Assembly: GCA_020832415.1 (NCBI GenBank)
Contig: JAFIES010000072.1
Span: 1 to 64,000 of the forward strand
DNA: 64,000 bases
Origin: Balneolaceae bacterium
GTDB lineage: Bacteria > Bacteroidota > Rhodothermia > Balneolales > Balneolaceae
Direction: 5' to 3'
Shown: one piece after another, positions 15,812-24,845 of the stretch
Layout of the letters: each line of letters starts with the position of its first letter
Position numbering within the stretch: position 1 is the first letter of the stretch
Program-made: the position numbers and the translations under genes
Notes under the pieces: generated by a model
Seen by the model: only the letters and a program-made list of their open reading frames with translations
Databases searched by the model: none
What the model was told of the DNA's origin: nothing

Positions 15812-18655
15812 CTATTGAAGAACCGGGTAATTCCCCGAAGTTCTCCACACGTTGCTCCAGTCGAAACCGGGCATGTTCTCCTCGGCGGAAGAACCCGTCA
15901 TCTCTGAAGTTGTGAGCCCTGTTAACCCTCTCTCCGTTCCACGGCCTGTTCCACTGCTTTGATTGGTCGCAAGGTTGTCCCAATAGCAGGAATCTAATGA
16001 AGACTGGTTTCTGCCAATGAAACCACCTGTATGTTCATCCCCGGAAACACTTCCGCTGGCAAAAGAAGTAGCAATTACACCATTTCGCCAATTTCTGCCT
16101 ACAAAACCACCTATTTCATCATCACCCGATACACTCCCTGTAGCATAGGAGTTTACAATTTGGGCACCATTTCTGTTAGCCCCAACGAGTCCTCCAACTG
16201 ATTCGTCACCGCTTACACTACCCGTGGCAAAAGATCTGCTGATTTCACTACTGTTGATACCCACCAATCCTCCAATATAATCATCATCACCAGTAACAGT
16301 GGCTTCTGAGTGAGAACCTGTAATTTGCCCGTTATTGATGCCAACCAATCCTCCAACTGATTTGTCTCCGGTTACATTACCCGTTACATACGAATTGCTA
16401 ATTTGTCCGTTATTGATTCCAGCCAGCCCGCCAACATTGTCTTCGCCCGTAATATTTACACTCACAAGACCGATATTCATAATTTGTGCGCTCCCTGTAA
16501 CCCCAAACATCCCGACATGTACATCCCCATCTCTGTCAATAGTTAATCCGGAAATTTCAAATCCGTTTCCATTAAACGTTCCTGTAAAAGGATTTGAAGA
16601 ACTGCCAATCGGGCTAAATCCGCTTCTGCCATTCCATCCGGATGTTGAACCGGCATCAATATGATTGACCTGTATAAAATGGGAACTCAAAAACTCACTG
16701 ATTGTCTGTAATTGCTCTGCTGTTGAAACCTGGAATGGATTTTCCGCTGAGCCATCTCCGCCCGAGAATGCTGTTTCCTGTTCAATAAACAGGGCTGTAA
16801 TTTCTGTTGAGCTCTCCATGGTGACTGAAAACGGATTCTCTGTTCCTGTAAGGTCACCTTCCCATCGACCAAACTCCCACCCATCCGATGGATTAGCCGT
16901 TAGTTCAACAACTGTTCCGGACTCATATTCATTTAATTCAGGGCTGATGTTTACAGTGCCATTGCCGGTAATATTGATGGTTAAATCAAACAAGATTTCT
17001 TCAAATACCGCAGTTACTTCTTTGTCGGCATCCATCGTAATTTCAACCGAAGTTTGAGACGAATTGACATCACCGGCCCATTCCACAAACTCCCAGCCAT
17101 CGGAAGGGGTTGCTGTCAGCTCAACTGTCGAACCGTCTTCATACTCATCCTGTTCTGGATCTACACTCACCGAACCTTCTCCCTCAACATTCACCGTCAG
17201 ATCGAATCTACTTTCTTCAGGCTCCTCCGGTTCTTCAGAAAATACGGCGGTTACTTCTTTGTCGGTATCCATCGTAATTTCAACCGAAGTTCGGGCCGAA
17301 TTGATATCACCGGTCCATTCCACAAACTCCCAGCCGTCGGATGGAGTTGCTGTCAGCTCAACTGTCGAACCGTCTTCATACTCATCCTGTTCTGGATCGA
17401 CATTTACAGAACCTTCTCCATCAAGATTCACCGTCAGTTCAAATGTGCTTTCTTCGGGATCATCAGATTCTTCGGTAAATACGGCTGTAACTTCTTTCGG
17501 GTTGTCGATTGTAATTTGTTTGGGATTTTCTGAGCCGGATAGATCTCCCTGCCATTCTATAAATTTCCATCCCTGATTTGCATTGGCAGTCAGTTCAACT
17601 ACTGTTCCATCTTCGTAATTACTACTTTTTTTCTGAATCACCTGTTCTGCAACAGTACCTTCACCATCTGTATGTATCGTGAGTGGATATTCTCTGATTT
17701 CAAAAACAGCATGTACAGTTTTTTCCTCATCTAACATAATTTGTACCGGATTTTCTGTACTTGTAACATCACCGGTCCATTCCGCAAACCTCCAGCTATC
17801 AGAAGCCCGTGCTGTTAACTGAAACACTGCTGCAAGAGAGTTATCATCAGGTTCAATTTGCTCAATATCTACAGTACCTTCACCATGAACAGTTAAGGTT
17901 AACAACTCGTCAACAGGTATAAAAATAGCTGTTACATTTGTTGGCTGATTGATGATAATTGTTTCCGGATTCTCATTCCCTTCCAGGTCACCATCCCAGC
18001 CTGAAAATATCCACCCATCTGCCGAATGAGCCGTTAATTCAACGTGGCTGCTATACTCATAATCAGTGGATTTTTCTTGTATTACTTGTTCTGCCACACT
18101 TCCCTCGCCTTCAATGGTGATGGTCAGTGGATATTCTCTTTTCACAAAAACTGCAGTTACCTCTTTGGTCTCGTCCATTTTGATCACGACCGGATTTATT
18201 GATCCGGATAGATCTCCCCGCCATTCCGCGAGTTTCCAGCCTTCAGCGGGTTTGGCTGTTAACTCAACAAAAGTTTCGTGATTGTATTCTGTCGACCTTT
18301 CTTCGAGAACTCTTTCATTTACTGTTCCCTCACCCTCGATAAGAATGCTTAGAGGATATTTTCTGTCAATGAAAAAGGCTATGATATTTATATCTCTATT
18401 CATTGTAACCACGGTAGGGTTATCGCTGCCTGTATAATCGCCTCTCCAGCCACTGAAAACCATATTTTCATTTGCTGATGCAGTAATTTCCACTTCAGAT
18501 CCCTCGTCAAATCCACCTTGTGAAGGCATCACTGTGCCGGAGGCTGCCGGATCAGTTGATGTGGTTAGAGTATAAACCGGATTCGATTTGGTTGAACATG
18601 ATATAAACAGGGATAAAGAAAGTACTACAGCTGTAAATATCTGTTGTACTTTCAT
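15812..18655 (-). CDS. Giant surface lipoprotein: eight InlB-type B-repeats plus GLUG repeats
   Basis: The track start (18703) adds 16 residues; the ATG at 18655 has GAGAG upstream and opens a signal peptide with lipobox LFISC, giving 947 aa. Residues ~25-610 hold eight repeats of 70-80 aa of the divergent InlB B-repeat type (GxGxV, VELTA, GWxFxxWxGDxxG, DKEVTAVF). Repeats 6 and 7 are almost identical in DNA over a 237-bp period. The C-terminal third has GLUG repeats (GGLVGINNGQI, SYATGSVSGDD), expected to form a beta-helix, and ends GLTTSEMTG/FDWSNVWRTSGNYPVLQ. No T9SS domain is present. It is probably surface-exposed and adhesive, but that is inference. Confidence 0.88.
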   Translation of the reverse strand: MKVQQIFTAVVLSLSLFISCSTKSNPVYTLTTSTDPAASGTVMPSQGGFDEGSEVEITASANENMVFSGWRGDYTGSDNPTVVTMNRDINIIAFFIDRKYPLSILIEGEGTVNERVLEERSTEYNHETFVELTAKPAEGWKLAEWRGDLSGSINPVVIKMDETKEVTAVFVKREYPLTITIEGEGSVAEQVIQEKSTDYEYSSHVELTAHSADGWIFSGWDGDLEGNENPETIIINQPTNVTAIFIPVDELLTLTVHGEGTVDIEQIEPDDNSLAAVFQLTARASDSWRFAEWTGDVTSTENPVQIMLDEEKTVHAVFEIREYPLTIHTDGEGTVAEQVIQKKSSNYEDGTVVELTANANQGWKFIEWQGDLSGSENPKQITIDNPKEVTAVFTEESDDPEESTFELTVNLDGEGSVNVDPEQDEYEDGSTVELTATPSDGWEFVEWTGDINSARTSVEITMDTDKEVTAVFSEEPEEPEESRFDLTVNVEGEGSVSVDPEQDEYEDGSTVELTATPSDGWEFVEWAGDVNSSQTSVEITMDADKEVTAVFEEILFDLTINITGNGTVNISPELNEYESGTVVELTANPSDGWEFGRWEGDLTGTENPFSVTMESSTEITALFIEQETAFSGGDGSAENPFQVSTAEQLQTISEFLSSHFIQVNHIDAGSTSGWNGRSGFSPIGSSSNPFTGTFNGNGFEISGLTIDRDGDVHVGMFGVTGSAQIMNIGLVSVNITGEDNVGGLAGINNGQISNSYVTGNVTGDKSVGGLVGINNGQITGSHSEATVTGDDDYIGGLVGINSSEISRSFATGSVSGDESVGGLVGANRNGAQIVNSYATGSVSGDDEIGGFVGRNWRNGVIATSFASGSVSGDEHTGGFIGRNQSSLDSCYWDNLATNQSSGTGRGTERGLTGLTTSEMTGSSAEENMPGFDWSNVWRTSGNYPVLQ
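17011..17460. repeat. Near-identical 237-bp direct repeats inside the InlB/GLUG gene
   Basis: The stretch starting CAGTTACTTCTTTGTCGG at 17011 recurs 237 bases later with only scattered changes. Each unit encodes one B-repeat plus an acidic E/P linker. This is a clear substrate for unequal recombination, so repeat number may vary between strains. Confidence 0.75.
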
Positions 18656-18707
18656 GATGTTACTCTCTCTTTTGTGCGTAATTTTCTTCTGTGATAGAAT
18701 CATTACT

Positions 18708-18743
18708 CATATAAAGCAAAACCAACCTCTTTTGCTTTATATG
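18708..18743. repeat. Perfect 14-bp inverted repeat between two minus-strand genes
   Basis: CATATAAAGCAAAA and TTTTGCTTTATATG pair perfectly across an 8-base loop. It lies downstream of the FAD-protein gene and about 50 bases upstream of the InlB/GLUG ATG on the minus strand. No long T-run follows on either strand, apart from those inside the stem, so it may be a terminator of an atypical kind or a regulatory structure in the lipoprotein leader. Confidence 0.55.
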
Positions 18744-18884
18744 GAAGTAAACGAATGTTTGCAGATATCACAGGTAATTTACCGGGAGGCTCTAAACCGC
18801 TTTCATAGAATATATTATGAGTTATATCTTGTTTTGTAATGGTATAGCCGAATCAAGTCAGTTTTTCAGTTTTATACTGTGATG

Positions 18885-19985
18885 TCAGTTACCGCTCTCA
18901 TATTTTAAACCCTTCATCACACGTATCGATAATTCTGCCTCATAATCAACCTCATGCAGATCAATGTATCTCCAGGTACCAAATCGCCCTGAAAGATAAA
19001 TATCATTCTCTGCCAAATACGAAATGAGCCTGTCTTTTTTTCCAGTATCAGAAACATCGAGGGGGTAGCAGTTAGTATAAGTATCAGTGCTCAAATAACT
19101 GAGTTGATTGTTCAGCCCTAAGAGATCTTCAATTACTTTACCTACGTCATTATTTTGTGTCTCCCAGGATTTTCTTGCCAATTGAGCAGTGATTATGTTT
19201 GGATGAGGTGTAAATATCCGGTAAATGGGTGAATGAGGTTTGCAATCGTACCACAGATGATTTTCAGGTAGTGTTTTTGATGAGTAAAATGTCACAAACC
19301 GTGCATCACCAGCCAGCGAAGTAAAGTTTTCTTTTAAGTGAGTAAGCTCAAAAACACTTTGGTAAGGCAGCGTACATATCAATTTGTCATATTGTATAAC
19401 CTCCTTATCTGTGTGCACTTTTTTATTTACGATATCTATATATCGAACATTTTGATCAGCAATTGGATATTGGGAAAAGCTTTTCAGAAAAAGGTAATAG
19501 GGAGACAGTCCGTTTGTAAACCCGACTTTTGAAAAATTTGGTGTACCCGCCGTGTAATTACGGTTCAGTTTTTTACGCAATTCCTGCAGGGGATGTGAAA
19601 AGATTAAATCTCCAAACTGTTTATAACTCAGTGTAAGTGGGATGTCTGGCTGTTCCTGATGTTGAGTAAGATATTCATAGTAGCTTCCGGCTGCCCCTTT
19701 TTTCTTTATAGTGCTATGATTGACGTTTACTTTATGTAGTGAAAGCTCGCTGTATGAATCGAAACTCGATTTTATCTCATTCCATAAACCTGACCCTAAT
19801 ACAGGAAAAATGGGCAGAATGTTCACGGGCTGATTGTTTATAGGATCATATTTTTTGGGTTGTAACTGGCCAAATAACCCACTACATATAAGTAGTGGAT
19901 TATTGCCCCTTTTTCGTAAATAAATAGCATGAAATAGTGCGGCTGGTCCGCTTCCTAAAATAAGGTAGTCAACACTTTTTCCCAT
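18885..19985 (-). CDS. FAD/NAD-binding protein of the UDP-galactopyranose mutase/amine oxidase type
   Basis: 366 aa. The N-terminus has the Rossmann dinucleotide motif DYLILGSGPAALFHAIYLRKRG, and YDKLICTLPYQSVFEL near the middle resembles the second FAD-contact region of flavin amine-oxidase and Glf-like proteins. The C-terminus closes with LSGRFGTWRYIDLHEV, again typical of the fold (FAD-binding GR.G.W.Y). The substrate is unknown; similar proteins sit in polysaccharide clusters. It is unusually AT-rich compared with its neighbours and is close to a broken glycosyltransferase gene, consistent with remains of a transferred surface-sugar locus. Confidence 0.65.
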   Translation of the reverse strand: MGKSVDYLILGSGPAALFHAIYLRKRGNNPLLICSGLFGQLQPKKYDPINNQPVNILPIFPVLGSGLWNEIKSSFDSYSELSLHKVNVNHSTIKKKGAAGSYYEYLTQHQEQPDIPLTLSYKQFGDLIFSHPLQELRKKLNRNYTAGTPNFSKVGFTNGLSPYYLFLKSFSQYPIADQNVRYIDIVNKKVHTDKEVIQYDKLICTLPYQSVFELTHLKENFTSLAGDARFVTFYSSKTLPENHLWYDCKPHSPIYRIFTPHPNIITAQLARKSWETQNNDVGKVIEDLLGLNNQLSYLSTDTYTNCYPLDVSDTGKKDRLISYLAENDIYLSGRFGTWRYIDLHEVDYEAELSIRVMKGLKYESGN

Positions 19986-20260
19986 TTTCAGTTTTTCTCT
20001 TAATAATCTGTACGAGAACCAGAAATAATGATCCGGTAGAGCGAGTTATCTCGTATATGTTTGTAGTTACGTAATGATATATTAGTACCCCGGTCCGATA
20101 AAGGAATCAAAAATAAATAGCTACACTTTTTATTTATCAAACTGCTCAAGTGTGGTCTGATGTTGTCCAGGCTTCATCAGGCAAATTTTTTTTAAGCAAC
20201 TTTGGGAGTATAAATATTATGATTGCTCTATCATAATCTATTATTGAACAAATTGTTTTT
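19986..20260. other. AT-rich gap between FAD gene and broken glycosyltransferase
   Basis: No gene is seen. It presumably holds the promoter of the minus-strand FAD gene. Low-complexity tracts (eight T near 20190) and a small CGAG-TTAT-CTCG hairpin are visible. Base composition matches the degraded neighbour rather than the housekeeping genes. Confidence 0.35.
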
Positions 20261-20464
20261 ATGAAAAAACCTTTAGTCTCTGTAGTTACACCTGTTTATA
20301 ATGGGGAAAAATATTTAGAAGAATGTATTGAAAGTGTTTTGAACCAGGACTATGATAATTTGGAGTTCATTATTATAGATGATTGCAGTCCCGATTCAAC
20401 CTGAGAAATAGTAATTAACTATGTTTCAATAGACAAAATTCGAGAGAAGTTTCAAAGAAACTAA
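20261..20464 (+). pseudogene. Truncated family-2 glycosyltransferase remnant
   Basis: Too short for the ORF track. From ATG 20261 it reads MKKPLVSVVTPVYNGEKYLE, then FIIIDDCSPDST, the start of a GT2 (GT-A fold) glycosyltransferase: nucleotide-binding strand and first acidic motif. A TGA at 20402-20404 stands where TGG would be expected in the family (STWEIV). The frame continues as EIVINYVSIDKIREKF and stops at 20464. The rest of the usual 250-350 aa is missing, so the gene is dead by both nonsense mutation and truncation. It ends nine bases from the metalloprotease stop. Confidence 0.85.
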
Positions 20465-20473
20465 TCACTTGAT

Positions 20474-23248
20474 CTACTGTATCAACATCAGCTTCTCCGT
20501 TTTTACATCGTTGTCTGTTACCATTCTGTAGAAATAGACGCCGGATGATAGTCCGCTCATGTTAACGGGAACTTCGTAATAACCTGTATTGAATTCCTGA
20601 TCTTTGATGGATCGAATATGTGCTCCATTCGAATTAAACAGATCAATTCGAACGCGGGTTTGTTCGGGGATTACAATTGGAATGGTAGTATTTACTCTGA
20701 ATGGATTTGGGAAATTATCGCCCAGGGTTAATTCACCATCAGCAAATACAAATTCTATAGCGATAACTCTTGAAAGATCGAGCCCCGCGGCAACGGTAGT
20801 AAATGTAACTCTTTCTTCTCTTGTATTGGTGACTGAAAAAATGGCTTCTCCGTTTTCATCGGTTTCTTCCTGTATAGCAACAATTGTTGGGTTGCCGCCG
20901 GTTGGCCGAAGGGATACGGTGATGCCTTGTACAGGATCAAGGCGTGTATTTAATACCTGCACCCGTACTTCGCTGTCCTGAATTCCGGTGGCTAAAACAC
21001 GATCTCTGGTGAATTCAACTTGCGAAGCAGATGCGCTTACATTCACAGTGGTAACTTCCACAACTTCTGAGTCTAAACTGAGTCCATTTTCAAGTTGAGT
21101 TCTTAGCCGGTAGTAATATGTTGTTCCCGGGGTAAGTCCCGTTACGGTAAAACCTGTGCCTCCGCCAACATTTCGGCTTTGGTAGCCCGAAATATAATCC
21201 TCAAAATCTTCCGAACGGGAAACGTCTATTCGATAATTATTTGCATCATCTACTGCTTCCCAGTTTGCCCGGAATGAGACGGCTGTTCTGTTGGTGGCAT
21301 CTAAAGCAACAGGGGGTAGTAGAATATCCGTGGTAATTAAAACCTCATTGCCAAATGCCGAACCGTTTAGGTTTGTAGCATACGCCCGCACAAAATAATT
21401 GGTGCTGTGTTCTAGGCGTGTTAATGATACTGTAAAGTCTGTTTGTGGTGAATCAGTTGCCACACAATTATCGGCAAAACCGGGCATCTCTATTTTTGAA
21501 TAGCATACGCCGGTTTCAATTAGCTCAGAGCCACCATTATCGATAATGGTACCACCAATTATAGCATCAAAATATCCAATAGCTTGCGGTTCGTTTGTGG
21601 TAATTTCAGGTGTGTCCGTTCCAAGAGTAAAGAAATTTCGGTTTTGGCTGTAGCCTGTACCTGTTCGGTTTCTTGCATAAGCTCTTACATAATACGTTGT
21701 GCTCTGCTCAAGCCCGGTAATAGTTGCAGAAAGTTGATTGCCTCTGCTGTTCAGTTCTATGCACGTATCTGATAACGAGGGGTTGACAGATTTTGACCAG
21801 CAAATACCATTTGTAATGATAGCTTCACCGCCATCATCTGTAATTTCTGCTTCAACTGTGGCAGAGTTAGTTGTTATATCCTTTACATCATTAATAGTAA
21901 TTGTAGGCACAAAAAAGAGCGGATCTCCGTCTCTGTAGTCTGCAATTATGTGTTTTATTTCTCTCATACTACGTGCATTATCTGCCGGTGCACCACCAGC
22001 CGTGTATGATCCGGTTGGTGCCCCAAGATGGGTTACATTTGGGTTTGAAAAGGTGTTATAGGATAAATCGCCCTCATTATATGTCATTACAGAAACATAG
22101 CCACGGCCATCGTTTCCTGTCCATCTCCACCCGGTTGAATATTCAAAAATACCGCCTGCATTGCCTGCAGGATTAGCCTGTTGATTTCTGCTATGGTTGT
22201 TGCCCATATTATGGCCCATTTCATGAGCGTGAGTTGTTCCCATTGCTTGTTGAATCCGGGTGATGGAGAAACCTAACTCAGGCCTTCCATTTGGATTATT
22301 CATCAGCCACGCTATACCGCCTACATCATTTACGAATGTGAACATAGCCACAAGATCGGCGCCATATTCATTTCTCCATTCATGTACTTCTTCCAAATAA
22401 CCTGCATAGTCAGAACCAAAAGGATTAAAGGTTGGCGAAGCAGTTAAACGGCGTAAATCTCTAACAGACCCCCTGTTATCTCCAATACCCTGATCTTCAC
22501 GATAATCTACCAATGCCCTGTGAACTAAACGAAAAATGACATTAGTCTCGCCATTATCAGCAGATTGTTGTGCAACGGCCATCGATTCATTTATTACATT
22601 GTCTATTCCGCCAGCATTCAAATTCGCCCAGTCTTCAGCAAGTGGGGTATACACAATCATCACATCGATAACATCCAACCTGTCGGGATCTGCTGAAAAG
22701 GAAGGAACTTTCAGTGATTCTTTAGCAGGAATATTTTCTGATGTTAAGTCATGATCCACCCCACAGGAGACTTCATCAGTTTTGTGCGGATCAATGTGTA
22801 GCATTACATGCTTTTGGATATTCTGATCAAATTGCACCCTGTAATAAGTATGATTGGTAGTATTTTTGATGTTCGATGTTACCCGACCGTTTGAATACGA
22901 CATGGTAATACTGTCATACCAGTTTCCATCAATATAGCCTGTTATCGACCAATTGTTTTCATCATGATGGATTACACGCTGAACTTCTATTGGATACACA
23001 GTACCGGCACTGTTTGTAATGGAAAAGTCGCTTATATGATGATCTCTAAGGCTGTAGAGTATATCTGTATTGATTTCGAGGCCATCGGCAGAAATTTGTG
23101 ACCTGTCTTTTGCCGCCCATCCTTGTGGAGTGCTTTCTGTTGCCGTGAACAGTTCATTTACTGTTTGCGCATCAAGTGTAGATGTGATGATCAGAACAAA
23201 AAACAGAAGGTGAGAAATGAATAGTTTTGGTGTAAGAAAATTATGCAT
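20474..23248 (-). CDS. Secreted zinc metalloprotease with fibronectin-type domains and T9SS sorting domain
   Basis: 924 aa. A signal peptide ends near TLDAQ. The catalytic region contains the long zincin motif HEMGHNMGNNH (about residue 340), as in reprolysin/M12B-like metzincins, with a Met-turn candidate in VSVMTYN. Then come two repeats of the kind found in Bacteroidota surface proteins (EAEITDDGGEAIITNGICWS; GGTIIDNGGSELIETGVCYS), a fibronectin III domain (ANWEAVDDANNYRI), an Ig-like domain, and a C-terminal type A sorting domain (LGDNFPNPFRVNT, SGVYFYRMVTD, KLMLIQ). It is exported by Sec, moved across the outer membrane by T9SS, and likely degrades external protein. Confidence 0.92.
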   Translation of the reverse strand: MHNFLTPKLFISHLLFFVLIITSTLDAQTVNELFTATESTPQGWAAKDRSQISADGLEINTDILYSLRDHHISDFSITNSAGTVYPIEVQRVIHHDENNWSITGYIDGNWYDSITMSYSNGRVTSNIKNTTNHTYYRVQFDQNIQKHVMLHIDPHKTDEVSCGVDHDLTSENIPAKESLKVPSFSADPDRLDVIDVMIVYTPLAEDWANLNAGGIDNVINESMAVAQQSADNGETNVIFRLVHRALVDYREDQGIGDNRGSVRDLRRLTASPTFNPFGSDYAGYLEEVHEWRNEYGADLVAMFTFVNDVGGIAWLMNNPNGRPELGFSITRIQQAMGTTHAHEMGHNMGNNHSRNQQANPAGNAGGIFEYSTGWRWTGNDGRGYVSVMTYNEGDLSYNTFSNPNVTHLGAPTGSYTAGGAPADNARSMREIKHIIADYRDGDPLFFVPTITINDVKDITTNSATVEAEITDDGGEAIITNGICWSKSVNPSLSDTCIELNSRGNQLSATITGLEQSTTYYVRAYARNRTGTGYSQNRNFFTLGTDTPEITTNEPQAIGYFDAIIGGTIIDNGGSELIETGVCYSKIEMPGFADNCVATDSPQTDFTVSLTRLEHSTNYFVRAYATNLNGSAFGNEVLITTDILLPPVALDATNRTAVSFRANWEAVDDANNYRIDVSRSEDFEDYISGYQSRNVGGGTGFTVTGLTPGTTYYYRLRTQLENGLSLDSEVVEVTTVNVSASASQVEFTRDRVLATGIQDSEVRVQVLNTRLDPVQGITVSLRPTGGNPTIVAIQEETDENGEAIFSVTNTREERVTFTTVAAGLDLSRVIAIEFVFADGELTLGDNFPNPFRVNTTIPIVIPEQTRVRIDLFNSNGAHIRSIKDQEFNTGYYEVPVNMSGLSSGVYFYRMVTDNDVKTEKLMLIQ

Positions 23249-23351
23249 CTGAAAAAGATTATAAGAATACGAGTTAAGTTCTTAAATGTGTCTGAAGAAT
23301 TTGAACCTATATAGTTAATCGTTCATTCATTAACGTATTAAACGATTGGGA

Positions 23352-24677
23352 TTAGTATATACCAAGTTTATCAATTCTATGCTGAAATTGTTTAATGGCA
23401 AAATTTAAAAACCACTCTTTTTCAAGGCCAAATGGAACCACATCATACGGTTCGAATATTTCGTGGATTACATTTGTTGCATCATCAAGTAACGTTTCAA
23501 GGTGTTTTTCAAAGGATTCTTTGCAGTGGGGATTGTCCTCCAATAATCGATTTATTAAGTAGAGACCAAAGGCAATGTGGCGGGATTCATCCTGTTTCAG
23601 TTTTATGATTCCTTCCTGTAAACCCGGCAGCAAATTATTCTCGCGCAGCATTTTATGATAGGCTTCATACCCTGTTTCGGCAAGTGTTCCTTCTACAATT
23701 AAGTTGTACGTTCCGGAAGCTTTTAACTGGGCAAGAGGGGAGCTGTCTGAGTAGAGCCTGTTCAGGTCTTCAGGCAGCTGACGGTAGAACAATTTTTTAT
23801 AAAATGGTTTATGAAATCTCTCAAAATCGGGTCGCGTTACCATCACGCTTTTTACAAATCGTGCAAAGAATTCGGTGTGTTTTGCCTCTTCCCATAAAAA
23901 AGAGGTAAGGTAGATCTCCTCCTCAAGTCGACCCTCTTTTGAGAGTGTTTGTATCAATGGCAACAGATCAAGCGTTACAGCTTCTTCACCGGCCATAAAA
24001 AGTGCCGAAAGATGGATGATGATCTCTTTTTCTTCCTCAGAAAATTTCTTCCAATCCTCTTTGTCTTTTTCGAAGCTTATGTCAGCCGGGTCCCAAACTC
24101 CAAGTTTTTTAGATTTTTGAAATAGCTGCATGGGGAAGCTGTCAAAATCAAGCCCGCCTGTTGTTGTTTTGAATGAAGAGTGCTCTTTACGAATACTCAT
24201 TTTTTCAATCTTATTTGATATGAACGGTTCGTCAAGATCAGCTTCTATGTATGCGGGTGCTGTTTGAAGCAGAGCTTTCGCTGCCTCTTTCTGATTTGTA
24301 AGCATCACAAGACTGCCCTTTTCCAGTTTTAAGGCGCCTTTCATGATCATTATAGCCGGATCTTTTTTCAGCTCTATCAGCTTAAGCCAGGTATTCTCAC
24401 TTCCTGCGAGAATGATATCCGTGAGATCTATATCTTTTTCTTGTGCATATCTCAATTCATGGCACTCACCATACTGCAGGTCTAAGAAAAACCCTATGGC
24501 GTCATTTTTTTGAAGAATATCTGAGGGTGGCTCCATTCTTAATAGAACAGATGCATTCCAATCTTTTGCTTTTAAACGATAGAGTTTACTTTCTGCGAGA
24601 TTGTTTTTCCATGACACCATCCATTCTTCCGAAAAGTATCTCTTTGAAGGCGCCTCTTTTTTCTTGTTGAACCACAT
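23352..24677 (-). CDS. SCP2-like domain fused to an R2-like ligand-binding oxidase
   Basis: 441 aa in two parts. Residues ~25-155 resemble a bacterial SCP2 sterol-carrier domain (FFLDLQYGECHELRY, ENTWLKLIELKKDPAIMIM, GALKLEKGSL), a hydrophobic-ligand tunnel. Residues ~175-441 are a ferritin-like R2lox domain. The metal ligands appear with family spacing: GEEAV, EEAKH, YNLIVEG and DESRH, matching E69, E102/H105, E167 and E202/H205 of the mycobacterial protein. The residues that form the Val-Tyr cross-link (V71 and Y162) are also present. R2lox assembles a Mn/Fe site and has no known physiological substrate; the fused lipid-carrier domain hints at a lipid substrate. It is not an RNR subunit. 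It is divergent from mnmG. Confidence 0.85.
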   Translation of the reverse strand: MWFNKKKEAPSKRYFSEEWMVSWKNNLAESKLYRLKAKDWNASVLLRMEPPSDILQKNDAIGFFLDLQYGECHELRYAQEKDIDLTDIILAGSENTWLKLIELKKDPAIMIMKGALKLEKGSLVMLTNQKEAAKALLQTAPAYIEADLDEPFISNKIEKMSIRKEHSSFKTTTGGLDFDSFPMQLFQKSKKLGVWDPADISFEKDKEDWKKFSEEEKEIIIHLSALFMAGEEAVTLDLLPLIQTLSKEGRLEEEIYLTSFLWEEAKHTEFFARFVKSVMVTRPDFERFHKPFYKKLFYRQLPEDLNRLYSDSSPLAQLKASGTYNLIVEGTLAETGYEAYHKMLRENNLLPGLQEGIIKLKQDESRHIAFGLYLINRLLEDNPHCKESFEKHLETLLDDATNVIHEIFEPYDVVPFGLEKEWFLNFAIKQFQHRIDKLGIY

Positions 24678-24845
24678 AGAATTCGAAGTTTAATCTTTTA
24701 GATATGATTGGGCTTGTTATATCGTTAAGTTCGTTTGATTAGGCTAAAAATCAAATCATTTAATAATTCATTAAAAAACAATATTTTTAGTACACCAAAC
24801 AACACCATTAATATAACCATATAAACTAAATAAAAATAAATATAT
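24678..24845. promoter_or_regulatory. AT-rich divergent region between R2lox and mnmG
   Basis: 168 bases, extremely AT-rich near mnmG. A TTTGATT/AATCAAA dyad is visible around 24737-24758. I find no TTATCCACA-type DnaA box here, so despite the mnmG context I do not call an origin. Confidence 0.35.

Noticed and set aside
17054-17576. Two long plus-strand ORFs opposite the InlB/GLUG gene
   Set aside because: They are mirror images of the repeat codons, overlap each other in different frames and lack ribosome sites. The minus-strand reading has signal peptide and domains.
23352-24677. Ribonucleotide reductase beta subunit
   Set aside because: The metal ligands and the Val/Tyr pair match R2lox; no radical-site tyrosine pattern or C-terminal tail for an alpha subunit is seen, and no nrdA is adjacent.
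24678-24845. AT-rich mnmG upstream region as oriC
   Set aside because: No DnaA boxes and no dnaA or dnaN nearby. AT-richness alone is not enough.
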